A stretch of DNA of 64,000 nt, from contig NZ_JBJDLK010000005.1 of assembly GCF_045762675.1 (NCBI RefSeq), positions 310,001 through 374,000 of the forward strand, read 5' to 3'. The notes beneath the pieces are model-generated. The model was not told the origin of the DNA. It did no database searches and saw nothing but the letters and a program-made list of their open reading frames with translations. This stretch comes from Elizabethkingia meningoseptica_A (GTDB lineage: Bacteria; Bacteroidota; Bacteroidia; Flavobacteriales; Weeksellaceae). The position numbers and the translations under genes are program-made. Shown here piece by piece: positions 1 to 8,877 of the stretch. Every line of letters begins with the position of its first letter. Within the stretch, counting starts at the first letter, position 1.

Positions 1-316
1 CGGATAGTAATAATGCAAGACTTGCCATGGGATCCGGATGATGAATATGGATGATATCATAATCTTTGGCAATCTGCCTAAGTTTGGAAATCATCGACGG
101 CGCCATCATGGTTGCTGCCAGTTTTAATTTTGTCGGAACTACAATTAATTTTGCATGAGCATTTATATCAGTAATACCTGCCGGATAATCTTCTGTAGAA
201 GCACATAACATATCACAATACACTCCTTCTTCTGATAATCCCATCATCAGATCGTACATTACTTTTTCCACACCTCCTCTAACAGGGTAAAATTTTCCTA
301 ATTGTAATATTTTCAT
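1..316 (-). CDS. Glycosyltransferase family 4, N-terminal part (cut by window edge)
   Basis: The frame opens with ATG at 316-314 and reads off the left end of the window, so only about 105 N-terminal residues are visible. They start MKILQLGKFYPVRGGVEKV, the usual opening of a GT-B fold family 4 glycosyltransferase, where the Gly-Gly loop lies in the acceptor domain. A later IIHIHHPDP stretch matches the 'D-hH-H' strand of these enzymes. The C-terminal nucleotide-sugar domain lies outside the window. It would transfer a sugar from an activated donor to the growing lipid-linked repeat unit. It is the last visible gene of the polysaccharide cluster, 52 bp downstream of the next GT4 gene. Donor and acceptor cannot be told. 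Confidence 0.85.
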   Translation of the reverse strand, partial: MKILQLGKFYPVRGGVEKVMYDLMMGLSEEGVYCDMLCASTEDYPAGITDINAHAKLIVVPTKLKLAATMMAPSMISKLRQIAKDYDIIHIHHPDPMASLALLLS

Positions 317-368
317 TAATAAATAAGTGTTAAACAATGATTTATTATTAAAGTTGTAATAATCAATC

Positions 369-1430
369 TCATCGTAATATCTCAATAACTTTCAATGCAC
401 TTTTCTTCCAAGAGTATAATTGTGACTGTATTTCTCCTAAATCCACTAATTTTCTTTGAAGTTTTTCATCATTTACAAGAAGTCTAATCGCATCACTAAT
501 TTGTTCTTCATCTGTCGGGTTAACGTATAGCACTGCTTTATTGTATATTTCATGAAAAACATTAATATCTGATGCTATGACAGGACATTGAGAAACCATT
601 GCTTCCAATGGAGGGATTCCAAATCCCTCATATAACGAAGGATAAACAAAGCACAACGCATATTTATAATAATTAATCAATTCTCTATCAGACACTCGAC
701 CCAACCACACAATTTTATCATTTTGATCATGCTCTTCATGGGTATGATTATATATGTTATTTTTTCCACCAACAATAAATAGTCTGATTGAAGGATCGTT
801 TAATTTATTGAATGCCTTAATGAGTTTTTCAAAATTTTTTCTGGGATCTAAAGAAGAAACTGCCAGAATATATTTTTCATGAATATTATGGAATGGATTA
901 TCTTTATTTTTTTGATAAAATACAGATGGAACAGCATTATACACAACTTCAATTTTATCTTTTCGAATATTAATAAATTTAATGATTTCTGATTTTGAAA
1001 ATTCACTTACTGTTAGAATTTTATGGGAAGTTTTTGCACATAATGGTGTTAATATTTTATAAAAAATTCTATAAAAAAAAGAATACCAGAGTGGATTATA
1101 AAGAAATGCCACATCATGAATAGTAATAATTTTTTTTAAAATAATTACGGGCCCCAGCCCCGTAAAATTTAACAGTATATAATTATGTTTATTAATAAAA
1201 AACAAAGGTAAAATAATCTGTTCCCAAAAATGAGAAGAAGTAAAACCAAAATACCGGATATTAAAGTCCTTAATATCATATTCTTTATTAATTACCTTCG
1301 ACGGACAAATCAATATAAACTCAATACCTAACTCACCAAAAGCTTTACATAGCTCATATGCAAATCTATTGACTCCAGTTGGCGGTTGTAGCAAAAAGCG
1401 ACCGTTTATATAAATTTTTCTATTCATCAT
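369..1430 (-). CDS. Glycosyltransferase family 4
   Basis: This is a 353-residue protein of typical GT4 length. The N-terminus GRFLLQPPTGVNRFAYE is the glycine-containing acceptor-domain loop seen in mannosyl/rhamnosyl-type GT4 enzymes. Residues 268-278 (EGFGIPPLEAM) are the E-x7-E nucleotide-sugar-binding motif of the C-terminal Rossmann domain. TIHDVAFL is the usual interdomain strand. No signal peptide or membrane span is seen, so it should work on the cytoplasmic face of the membrane on the undecaprenyl-linked repeat unit. The start has two adjacent Met codons, and either could be used. It belongs to the minus-strand polysaccharide cluster. The donor sugar cannot be predicted from sequence alone. 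Confidence 0.9.
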   Translation of the reverse strand: MMNRKIYINGRFLLQPPTGVNRFAYELCKAFGELGIEFILICPSKVINKEYDIKDFNIRYFGFTSSHFWEQIILPLFFINKHNYILLNFTGLGPVIILKKIITIHDVAFLYNPLWYSFFYRIFYKILTPLCAKTSHKILTVSEFSKSEIIKFINIRKDKIEVVYNAVPSVFYQKNKDNPFHNIHEKYILAVSSLDPRKNFEKLIKAFNKLNDPSIRLFIVGGKNNIYNHTHEEHDQNDKIVWLGRVSDRELINYYKYALCFVYPSLYEGFGIPPLEAMVSQCPVIASDINVFHEIYNKAVLYVNPTDEEQISDAIRLLVNDEKLQRKLVDLGEIQSQLYSWKKSALKVIEILR

Positions 1431-1548
1431 TTTTATTTTTCACACCTGAATACATTCTATATATTACTTATAAACACATAGAATTAATCAAATATTTCCA
1501 TATCATTTAAGGTTTTTATCTGTATACAAAGTGTTACTTTACTTTTCT

Positions 1549-2676
1549 CTATTTTAATAATCTTTCAAATAAATTGATCCAAAGTTTCATTACATGTTCT
1601 TCAGAAAAATTATGTGATAATTGTTCAGCCATAATTCCCATTTTTTTTCTCAGCTCAATATTATTCATTAACGTTAATAACTTATCGGTCATTAACTTAC
1701 GCTCTCCTTCCGGAATAAGGTAACCATTAATTCCATCCTTAATGATATCTTTTGGCCCGCATTTGCATGCATAAGCTACCATCGGTAATCCACATACCTG
1801 GGCCTCTAATAGAGCCATCGGTAATCCCTCATAACGGGATGTCATAATCAACATTGAGCTTTCCAAATATTCTCTCTCAATATTTTTTACTGGTGGATGC
1901 AATCGAACAACATCTAAAAGATTCAAATCTTTAATCATATCTTGTAATTCGTCTTTTAAAGGACCATTTCCAAAAATATCAAGCTTCCAATCCGGATTAT
2001 GATCATATATCGTTTTCCAAATTTTGATTAATTCATCAAATCCTTTTTGATAATCATAACGTCCTACTGCTATTATTCTCTTATTCATAAGGCTTGCACG
2101 ATCTGATGGAATGAAGCTATTAGCATTAGGAATTACTTCTATGTTAGGTAAGTTTCCCCAATAACTTTTATCTTCCTCAGTAAGTACAACGAAACGATCA
2201 TATTTTTGAGCTAATTTTAAGTCATTAATACTCCTGTATTTATCAATTATCCCCAATATTCCTTTTCTTCCATACTGAATACGTTTGAATCTGGAAAAAT
2301 GAATTTCCAGTATCTTTTTACTTCTGTCATTCAACTTATATACAAAGGAAGAATCATTGTCGAACATTGAAATAACAATATCAACATTTAATTTTCTTAA
2401 AAGTTCTTCGAGCTTAATTTTATGTAGTTTCTGTTTTTGAGGATAAGTTAACAGTTTAACTAACCAGTTCTTTGATTCATTATCATGATAGTTAATATCC
2501 AGATCATATTGTTGAATACGATTATCCAACTGAAAATAAGAATCTCGTCCTTTTTGATCTGTGGTTATAATGCTTACATCATACCCTAAAGCGGCAAAAT
2601 AATTTGCTTTATTGGCCAGTACCCTTTCCATTCCCCCGGAATTAAAAGTGCCAAGAATACTATATACTATTCTCAT
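1549..2676 (-). CDS. Glycosyltransferase family 4
   Basis: The reading frame is open from 2706, but I take the internal ATG at 2676. It gives the normal GT4 N-terminus (MRIVYSILGTFNSGGMERV) and cuts the overlap with the upstream Wzy-like gene from 47 to 17 bp. The protein is then 375 residues. The glycine-rich loop (NSGGMERV) and the motif EGLPMALLEAQ near the C-terminus (283-293 of the shortened protein) are the acceptor-side and donor-side signatures of GT-B retaining enzymes. It is similar in layout to EpsD/EpsF-type exopolysaccharide transferases. It probably adds one sugar of the repeat unit at the inner membrane. Linkage and donor are unknown. Confidence 0.9.
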   Translation of the reverse strand: MRIVYSILGTFNSGGMERVLANKANYFAALGYDVSIITTDQKGRDSYFQLDNRIQQYDLDINYHDNESKNWLVKLLTYPQKQKLHKIKLEELLRKLNVDIVISMFDNDSSFVYKLNDRSKKILEIHFSRFKRIQYGRKGILGIIDKYRSINDLKLAQKYDRFVVLTEEDKSYWGNLPNIEVIPNANSFIPSDRASLMNKRIIAVGRYDYQKGFDELIKIWKTIYDHNPDWKLDIFGNGPLKDELQDMIKDLNLLDVVRLHPPVKNIEREYLESSMLIMTSRYEGLPMALLEAQVCGLPMVAYACKCGPKDIIKDGINGYLIPEGERKLMTDKLLTLMNNIELRKKMGIMAEQLSHNFSEEHVMKLWINLFERLLK

Positions 2677-3925
2677 AAGAAACCTCTTCTGTGGGAGATA
2701 TAACAAATTGATCTAAACAAAAGAACAATGCATAAACCGGAAAAATATCTGTCGCCACTTTAATCCAGATTACAAATGTCATAGCTACAAAGATTAAAAA
2801 CATCAAACCGTACCTTGGGACTTTAGAAAAGAAAAAAAGACCTAAATAAACAAATAAAAAAGCAAACACAGAAAATCCTATTAAACCACAATACAATATA
2901 AAGCGACAGTAACCAATGTCTGTACCATAAATAAAGCTATCAAAAAGACCGGATCCAATTAGCCATGTTCTTTGGTCGTTGGGCCAGATCCACATTTCAC
3001 GATTTAATTTTTCAGTGGAGCTCGTTGACCATTCCCCTTTTTCAACCCAGTTAAAGAAGCCTTCAAAAGCAAAGCGCATATAATTATAGAAAGAAGTATT
3101 TGAATTATACAAATAAACTGAAACCACAATAGCAACTAGTAACAACCCTCCAAATAATACCCCCAATCTGACAGAATCATACTTAACCAATAAACGAAAT
3201 AATCCTGAAGAAATTACAAAATATATGATTCCGCTTGCTACTCCTAAAATAGTAGTTCTTGATATTGCATTTCCCACTACTGCAATAGTAAAAAAAGCAA
3301 TTAATAACATTGCAATAGCCATGTTATTTTGCCGTATCTCTTCATCATTTGCCAAAAGTCCGGCAATCATGACCAATATCAGGGAGAAACGAACTCCTGC
3401 CGGATCTAATGCTGCTCCTATACCATACAAACGGTCAACCTCGTGAAAAAACTCCTGTCCCTGCCTCACGATGCTGTCTACTAAATGCTGAAATACCGGG
3501 ATATTATCAATCATCATAGCTAAAATACATTGTGTAAAGGCAACTCCTGCTAAATATAGTGTTACTATTTTGAAGTCTACATAACCATGTACAGCCCGTA
3601 TAAATGCACATATTGCATATGCCCCGCCCAGCCATACGGAAAAGCTCACAATATAGCTGGCATACGAATAATCATTTGTATAATTAATGTCTGTTGAAAT
3701 AAAACAAATCAATGAAAATATTATTGCAATACCTATTGCAATTAAGAGTCCTTTATTTATCTTAATATTTTCTTCTTTTATCCACCGGTATACTGCAAAA
3801 ATAATTCCTATAACAGCAAGTATCATTTTGGTATTAACACTTTCAGGCAGAAATGTAAAGCTTATTGGAAAAAAATAAAAACTAGTTAGGACTCCAATTA
3901 ATAAATAAGGGATTAAACGCAACAT
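2660..3925 (-). CDS. wzy: Probable O-antigen/capsule polymerase (Wzy-like)
   Basis: This 421-residue, very hydrophobic protein has roughly ten to twelve predicted membrane segments. A hydrophilic stretch between the later segments (about residues 290-325, with charged and Trp residues) looks like the large periplasmic loop of Wzy/WaaL proteins. Wzy proteins are poorly conserved. The call rests on topology, length, and being the only polytopic protein here besides the flippase, the acyltransferase and the initiating transferase. It would join repeat units on the periplasmic side after Wzx export. The 3' end overlaps the next GT4 gene by 17 bp, which suggests coupled translation. An O-antigen ligase is the main alternative. 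Confidence 0.7.
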   Translation of the reverse strand: MLRLIPYLLIGVLTSFYFFPISFTFLPESVNTKMILAVIGIIFAVYRWIKEENIKINKGLLIAIGIAIIFSLICFISTDINYTNDYSYASYIVSFSVWLGGAYAICAFIRAVHGYVDFKIVTLYLAGVAFTQCILAMMIDNIPVFQHLVDSIVRQGQEFFHEVDRLYGIGAALDPAGVRFSLILVMIAGLLANDEEIRQNNMAIAMLLIAFFTIAVVGNAISRTTILGVASGIIYFVISSGLFRLLVKYDSVRLGVLFGGLLLVAIVVSVYLYNSNTSFYNYMRFAFEGFFNWVEKGEWSTSSTEKLNREMWIWPNDQRTWLIGSGLFDSFIYGTDIGYCRFILYCGLIGFSVFAFLFVYLGLFFFSKVPRYGLMFLIFVAMTFVIWIKVATDIFPVYALFFCLDQFVISPTEEVSYENSI

Positions 3926-3943
3926 ATAATTATAATTTTCTTT

Positions 3944-4945
3944 TTATTTATAAATAATACCATAAATATAACGAATCACCAGATTATAATATAGCTTTAA
4001 AATCCAGTATTGTTTCTTTACTGCAAACCATTCTAACAATCTGGTTCGCATAGGCAACTCTTTATTTTTCATTACAAACTTATTCGATTCCGAGAACCAT
4101 TTCTCCCATTGTTTATAATTTGATTCTTTATCAGAAATCAAGAGAGGTAATTTAATATTCAGCTTTAGAAAATTAATTCCATCTCCTATTTTTTCTAAAA
4201 AGCCTCTATTTTTCAGATATTCTTCTATAGCTTCTAAATTAGTTGTTACTTCTAGTCTATGTTGTGCTGTATACATTTTTGTTAATGAGCCTTCATTAGA
4301 CTGGCCATAATGATATAAAGCCTTATCAATAAAGGACACTTTATCTGCATGAGTAAATAGCTTCATCATAACCATCATATCTTCACCCATATTCATCCCC
4401 GGGATAAACCGAATATTATTGTCTTCATATAAAGAACGCCTTACAACAAAAAGCCATAGGTTCCAGCGCATAGTACCATGCAACATTTTTTGTATCGCTT
4501 CACCTGAACTCACAAAAGAAGGTTGATTCATTTTGCGTTCATTATGATTAAATGATAAACACCAGTTACAACCAATAATATCTGCTTCCGTCTTTATTAT
4601 TTCTTCAACCATTAATTCTATTGCATTTCTTTCAATATAATCATCTGCATCTACATAGTAAATATATGCTCCGGAAGCATTGTCCAGCCCAGTATTACGT
4701 GCAGCAGCTACCCCCCGATTGGATTCGTGATTGAGTACTTTTATAGAAATATCATCACCCTCAACCAACTTAGCTATATATCTATTAATAATATTACTTG
4801 TGTTATCTTTACTACAATCATTAATAATAATAACCTCTATATTTTGATATGTTTGTGATAAAATGGAATTCAATGCTATATGCAGTGTATCTGCCGCATT
4901 GTAAACAGGCATAATAATTGAAACTAAAGGTAGTAATAATGGCAT
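3944..4945 (-). CDS. Glycosyltransferase family 2
   Basis: A 333-residue inverting GT-A enzyme. The N-terminus LVSIIMPVYNAADTL is the GT2 opening strand, NDCSKDNT follows as the nucleotide-binding turn, and residues 99-102 (DADD) are the metal-binding DxD motif. ESNRGVAAARNTGL is the usual helix before it. There are no membrane spans, so it acts from the cytoplasm. It lies 18 bp upstream of the wzy-like gene and 18 bp downstream of a GT14-like gene on the same strand, so it is surely part of the polysaccharide transcript. The donor sugar is unknown. Confidence 0.9.
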   Translation of the reverse strand: MPLLLPLVSIIMPVYNAADTLHIALNSILSQTYQNIEVIIINDCSKDNTSNIINRYIAKLVEGDDISIKVLNHESNRGVAAARNTGLDNASGAYIYYVDADDYIERNAIELMVEEIIKTEADIIGCNWCLSFNHNERKMNQPSFVSSGEAIQKMLHGTMRWNLWLFVVRRSLYEDNNIRFIPGMNMGEDMMVMMKLFTHADKVSFIDKALYHYGQSNEGSLTKMYTAQHRLEVTTNLEAIEEYLKNRGFLEKIGDGINFLKLNIKLPLLISDKESNYKQWEKWFSESNKFVMKNKELPMRTRLLEWFAVKKQYWILKLYYNLVIRYIYGIIYK

Positions 4946-4963
4946 ATTCTCTTTTTATAAAAT

Positions 4964-5827
4964 TTATAATATTCTGTTTAAAATACGATTAACCAACTCA
5001 ATATTTTTACTATTGAACTTTCGGGCAAATAAATATTCTGATTGTATCAAAGCATCATAATCTTTATTTTCCCAATCATAAAGTACTCCATCTTTCCAGC
5101 CTATCATACGCATACAGCCTTTTCCTTCATGATCCGGATTGAAAATCCGGTCTTTAAATACAGAGTTCCAGCAAAGTGTGTGTATAAATATTTCGTCACT
5201 ACAAAAAGTATTTCGGTACATTGTTAAGACTTCATCTTTTTTACTGATCGTATATTTAATAAAATCATGTGTAAGACTTACCCATTGTGTTCCTTTTTTA
5301 AAATCTATCCCGCTGTTTCTCCGGTACCTTAACATATATTGTATTTTTAACGCAAAAAATCTTACTAGCCTTCTGACAAATGGCATTCCGCCCGGAGCAG
5401 GTCTGAAATCTTCCGGGAACAAATGAAAGCGATTTACCTTCCGGTCAACCTCATAGCGATAATCATACGTGGAATATCCTATAAATTCTTTTCTCTGGTT
5501 TTGATTAAAGAAATCGTGAATTTCATCTTGTGATTTCAGGGGCATGTCTACGCCTGACAGTAAGTGATAATATGCAAATTCATCTACTGCTACTGCCTTT
5601 TCAAATAACTTGTACTCAGCCTCTACAACACTTATGTCTCCCCATCTTACGTCTGTTCTTTCCCTTAAGATGTGCAGATCCGAATGAATTGTTTCTAATT
5701 GGGGAAGTTCTTTGATCTTTTTATCGAAATGAATAAAAATTGTATTTCTCGGGTCATCAAGAGCCTGAATCAGGCGTGTTAATACCGGATATTCATGGTG
5801 TGCTAAAATAAGGTAGGCGTGTTTCAT
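4964..5827 (-). CDS. Core-2/I-branching-type glycosyltransferase (GT14-like), copy 1
   Basis: This 287-residue protein begins MKHAYLILAHHEYPVLTRL, followed by FIHFDKK, the pattern of the 'branch' family (beta-1,6-N-acetylglucosaminyltransferase, GT14). The middle part has YHLLSGVDMPLKSQDEIHDF, which matches the conserved 'LSG.D.PL.s...i..f' block, and later FCSDEIFIHTL, the conserved Asp-Glu region. In bacteria these enzymes are found in capsule and O-antigen clusters, where they add N-acetylglucosamine-like or xylosyl branches. A second, clearly related copy lies at 6970-7833, separated by the acyltransferase. The specific linkage is an inference from the family only. Confidence 0.87.
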   Translation of the reverse strand: MKHAYLILAHHEYPVLTRLIQALDDPRNTIFIHFDKKIKELPQLETIHSDLHILRERTDVRWGDISVVEAEYKLFEKAVAVDEFAYYHLLSGVDMPLKSQDEIHDFFNQNQRKEFIGYSTYDYRYEVDRKVNRFHLFPEDFRPAPGGMPFVRRLVRFFALKIQYMLRYRRNSGIDFKKGTQWVSLTHDFIKYTISKKDEVLTMYRNTFCSDEIFIHTLCWNSVFKDRIFNPDHEGKGCMRMIGWKDGVLYDWENKDYDALIQSEYLFARKFNSKNIELVNRILNRIL

Positions 5828-5868
5828 ATGTTATAGTATATGAAGTATAAATTTCTAATCATTAACAT

Positions 5869-6927
5869 TTAGGCTTTTACTTTTTTAGAAACAAAATTAA
5901 CAATTGGCTTTTCAATAAAAACATAAAGCATACATCCTGCAATTATCGATGAAATAAACATGGTAAAATCTACTGTATTCAACAATATTTCTCCTGAAAA
6001 AAAATGATTCCCCGCCATTTTCAAGGCTTTAAATTTTAAGAAAGTAAAATAAAAATGTATCAGGTATATACTATAAGAAGCATCTCCCAGGAAAACAAGC
6101 TTTTGCATTCCCGGTTTTGTCAGTGAAGCGTTACCGGTTAATGAGAAAATAATAATTATAGCCATTGCCGGTAGTCCACGAGATACAAAATGTGGTATTT
6201 GTATATCAATTAATACTGCTGCTATTAAACTAATAAGTAACAACAGGATAATACTAACATTAATATGTAAATTTATTCTTTCTTTAAAATATATGTATAA
6301 ATAATAGCATATTATACCGGAAGCAAAATTAAGCAAACGAAAATCGCCTATTATATAGCTAAAATTCACCCAACCTAGTTGTGGCCCCTGCATACCCAAT
6401 AAATTCACTAATAATACAATCCCTGTTAATATAAAAAAAATAGTATACAGCACATTCTTTCTGACTGAAGAGAATAAAAGGACTACACTAAAAATGACAT
6501 AAAAAAACATTTCATAAGTAAGGGACCATCCCGGACCTAATACCAGACGATAATTAGGATCCCCTGTAAAAGTCGGAAGCAAAAGCAAGTTCCCAATATA
6601 AAAATATACATCCTTAATCCCCTCTGCCTTTGTCACAAATAAAAGTAGAGGAATAGCACATATTATATAAACCGGATAAATCCGACTTATTCTTTTCTTC
6701 ATAAAATACAAGGCATTGCCTATATTGGACCCTGTATTTAGTTTTACAGTTAAACACATTATAAACCCACTCAGTACAAAGAAAATATCTACACCAAATT
6801 CTCCCAGAACAACAAGTATCTTAGGTATCCATCCATCATTCCAGATATGGCATAATGCCACCAGTATCGCAGCATATCCTCTGATCACCTGTAATGCGTC
6901 AATCTTATTTTTAAAGAATTTTTCCAT
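5869..6927 (-). CDS. Acyltransferase 3 family membrane O-acyltransferase
   Basis: A 352-residue integral membrane protein with about ten hydrophobic segments. Near the N-terminus, LQVIRGYAAILVALCHIW contains the family's essential-type His (H27). Residues 45-55 (GVDIFFVLSGF) are the hallmark block of acyltransferase 3 proteins such as OafA. Members move acetyl or other acyl groups from the cytoplasm onto surface glycans. Its place between two GT14-like genes suggests it O-acetylates the same polysaccharide. The C-terminus YVFIEKPIVNF is the usual final segment, so the protein looks complete. Confidence 0.92.
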   Translation of the reverse strand: MEKFFKNKIDALQVIRGYAAILVALCHIWNDGWIPKILVVLGEFGVDIFFVLSGFIMCLTVKLNTGSNIGNALYFMKKRISRIYPVYIICAIPLLLFVTKAEGIKDVYFYIGNLLLLPTFTGDPNYRLVLGPGWSLTYEMFFYVIFSVVLLFSSVRKNVLYTIFFILTGIVLLVNLLGMQGPQLGWVNFSYIIGDFRLLNFASGIICYYLYIYFKERINLHINVSIILLLLISLIAAVLIDIQIPHFVSRGLPAMAIIIIFSLTGNASLTKPGMQKLVFLGDASYSIYLIHFYFTFLKFKALKMAGNHFFSGEILLNTVDFTMFISSIIAGCMLYVFIEKPIVNFVSKKVKA

Positions 6928-6969
6928 AAATCATCAAACAAGTTGATTATATATTAAGACAGAAATGTT

Positions 6970-7833
6970 TCATGATTCTGATTTAATTTTTTTAACAATT
7001 TTTTTAACAATATTAGAAGCCTCAGTGCTGAATTTTCTTGCGAACAAATAATTTGAATTTATTAAAAACTCATAATCTTCATCTTTTAAAATTCGTGGAC
7101 TACCATCTACAAAATCATTAAACAATAAATCGGGCATATTAATTATTTCAAATTTACCCTCACTGTTCTCCAGTAAATAAGGCACAAAATACTCATCACC
7201 ACAAAATGACCATCTAAAATATTGTAATACTTCCTTCTTTTTGTCTATTATATAAGCAAGGGCAGAACGAGTTAAGCTTACCCAATTATTCGCTTTTATG
7301 GTAACCTTAGGATCTTCAATTCTATATATATTTAAGATATTTTGTATTTTCAATATTATAAGCCATAAGAAATGAGATATTTTTTGAACTATAATATTGT
7401 TGTGTTTATAGTTTCGTAGAAAAAAGTGATACCGCCCTAATTTCATTTTAACCTCATAATCATTTGTATAGATAAAGCTTAATATTTCCTTACCTGGATT
7501 CTGATCAAACAAAAAATGGATCTCATCCTGACTCTTCAGCGGGAAATGCGTTCCCGAAATTAAATGATATCTGGTCGATTCTTCATTATTCTTGAATGCC
7601 TGTTCAAACAAAGCATATTCAGCTTCTATTTGCGATACATGTCCCCATCTTACATCAACACGATTTTCTAATATATACAGGTTTGATTTATTTAGCTTAA
7701 TCTCAGGAATTTGCTTTACTTTTTTATCAAAATGGATATAAATATCGTTTCTGTCGTCATCCAGTGCCAACAAAAGTTCTTTTAATACCTCAAATTCATT
7801 ATGAGCCATTATTAAGTACGTATGTTTTTTCAT
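6970..7833 (-). CDS. Core-2/I-branching-type glycosyltransferase (GT14-like), copy 2
   Basis: At 287 residues it is exactly the length of the copy at 4964-5827 and shares the same landmarks: MKKHTYLIMAHNEFEVLKEL at the start, IYIHFDKK, RVDVRWGHVSQIEAEY, then HLISGTHFPLKSQDEIHFLF and FCGDEYFVPYL. The two are paralogues that have diverged widely, so they probably act on different acceptors. The start overlaps the stop of the upstream GT-D gene by 4 bp (7830-7833), a translational-coupling arrangement. It should work in the cytoplasm on the lipid-linked repeat unit. Confidence 0.87.
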   Translation of the reverse strand: MKKHTYLIMAHNEFEVLKELLLALDDDRNDIYIHFDKKVKQIPEIKLNKSNLYILENRVDVRWGHVSQIEAEYALFEQAFKNNEESTRYHLISGTHFPLKSQDEIHFLFDQNPGKEILSFIYTNDYEVKMKLGRYHFFLRNYKHNNIIVQKISHFLWLIILKIQNILNIYRIEDPKVTIKANNWVSLTRSALAYIIDKKKEVLQYFRWSFCGDEYFVPYLLENSEGKFEIINMPDLLFNDFVDGSPRILKDEDYEFLINSNYLFARKFSTEASNIVKKIVKKIKSES

Positions 7834-8756
7834 ATCGTTTGGATTTCATCAATAATCTGCAATTGATAAACTGAATCAAAATCGGCCTTATCTATCCGGC
7901 CCTGCATTACTTCATTGACGTATTTATTGGGTACTTTAACCTTCTTTTTTGCCCCAAGCTTGTACCATTCATATTCAATATCCACATGACCAATATCAAT
8001 AGCCTGATGGCCTGCTGCCGACAAATCATAGGTTAAAACAGTTGCCGTATGCCCCAAAGCCACTAAAATCAGTTTATTTTCACCATATCGTTTTACTTTC
8101 TCTAAAATTGTATCGTACAGTTGGAAGGCATTTTGGGGAGGACACAATAGCCGTTCAATACTTTTTGTATTATCGAACATATCATTTCCTACTCCTAATC
8201 TGGACATACTGCCCTCAACAATTAACAGGTTTTTATCCTGCCATATTTTTTTCAAATGTTTTATATAGGTAGGATAATCCTTAATATCCAAACGATCCAT
8301 ATAGAACCGTGTAAAGTTGGTATCACCGAATAAACGATCAAGATTTAAATTCTTAAGCATTTCAATTCTCCCGTTCCATTCACGTTCCCAAAACATTCTG
8401 GCTCCTAGTTTTGAAACAGCAGAATCCTTAAAAGCATAAGGCATACAGACCAAATGGTTGTTCAATGAGGATTGAAATACTTCAATTAATCTTTCGGCCA
8501 GTTTCACATCATAATTCTGAAACGTATCTACACCAAAATTCTGTTCATTCCCTTGCGCTATATAATGTCCCATCATTTGAAACTCTCCGTCACCGAAACG
8601 GCTTACAGAACAATCGTATTTCAGGATATGACTAATTGTAGCTTCCGAAGTCAATATATTTAACTTACTTCTGCTTGCCTTCGTTTTATTATATTCCTTC
8701 CTTATTTTAGGAAAATTAAGGACTCTCCACAGGAAAACTTTAACTATCTCAAACAT
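7830..8756 (-). CDS. GT-D fold glycosyltransferase (DUF1792 family), copy 1
   Basis: A 308-residue protein with SRFGDGEFQMM at about residues 52-62. Its D56-x-E58 pair is the DxE motif of the GT-D (DUF1792, SP_1767-type) glycosyltransferases first described in streptococcal adhesin glycosylation. Further family blocks are LLIVEGSMSRLGVGNDMFDN and LILVALGHTATVLTYDLSAAGHQAIDIGHVDIEYEW (the latter covering about residues 228-263). Length and motifs are complete. It lies between a 41-codon ORF, whose stop overlaps its start, and the GT14-like copy 2. Its sugar donor (glucose in the characterised case) is not predictable here. A paralogue is at 10936-11880. Confidence 0.88.
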   Translation of the reverse strand: MFEIVKVFLWRVLNFPKIRKEYNKTKASRSKLNILTSEATISHILKYDCSVSRFGDGEFQMMGHYIAQGNEQNFGVDTFQNYDVKLAERLIEVFQSSLNNHLVCMPYAFKDSAVSKLGARMFWEREWNGRIEMLKNLNLDRLFGDTNFTRFYMDRLDIKDYPTYIKHLKKIWQDKNLLIVEGSMSRLGVGNDMFDNTKSIERLLCPPQNAFQLYDTILEKVKRYGENKLILVALGHTATVLTYDLSAAGHQAIDIGHVDIEYEWYKLGAKKKVKVPNKYVNEVMQGRIDKADFDSVYQLQIIDEIQTI

Positions 8757-8874
8757 TGATCACAGAATTAAATGAATTATAAACAGCCTGAAGTGTACTT
8801 TTCAAGCAACTCTTTAGCAAATAATCAATTACTTTCACGTATTTATATAATTTAGCTTTCATTTTATATATCAT
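8749..8874 (-). CDS. Small ORF (41 aa) between GT8 and GT-D genes
   Basis: ATG at 8874-8872 opens a 42-codon frame that ends with TGA at 8751-8749. The peptide starts MIYKMKAKLYKYVKVIDYLL and is Lys-rich with one amphipathic, helix-like stretch. The start lies 3 bp after the stop codon of the GT8 gene. The stop overlaps the ATG of the following GT-D gene by 8 bp, the same packing as the other genes in this cluster. That arrangement is the main evidence for translation. It may be a small protein, a translational coupler or the tail of a decayed gene. I recognise no family. Confidence 0.4.
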   Translation of the reverse strand: MIYKMKAKLYKYVKVIDYLLKSCLKSTLQAVYNSFNSVINV

Positions 8875-8877
8875 AAA

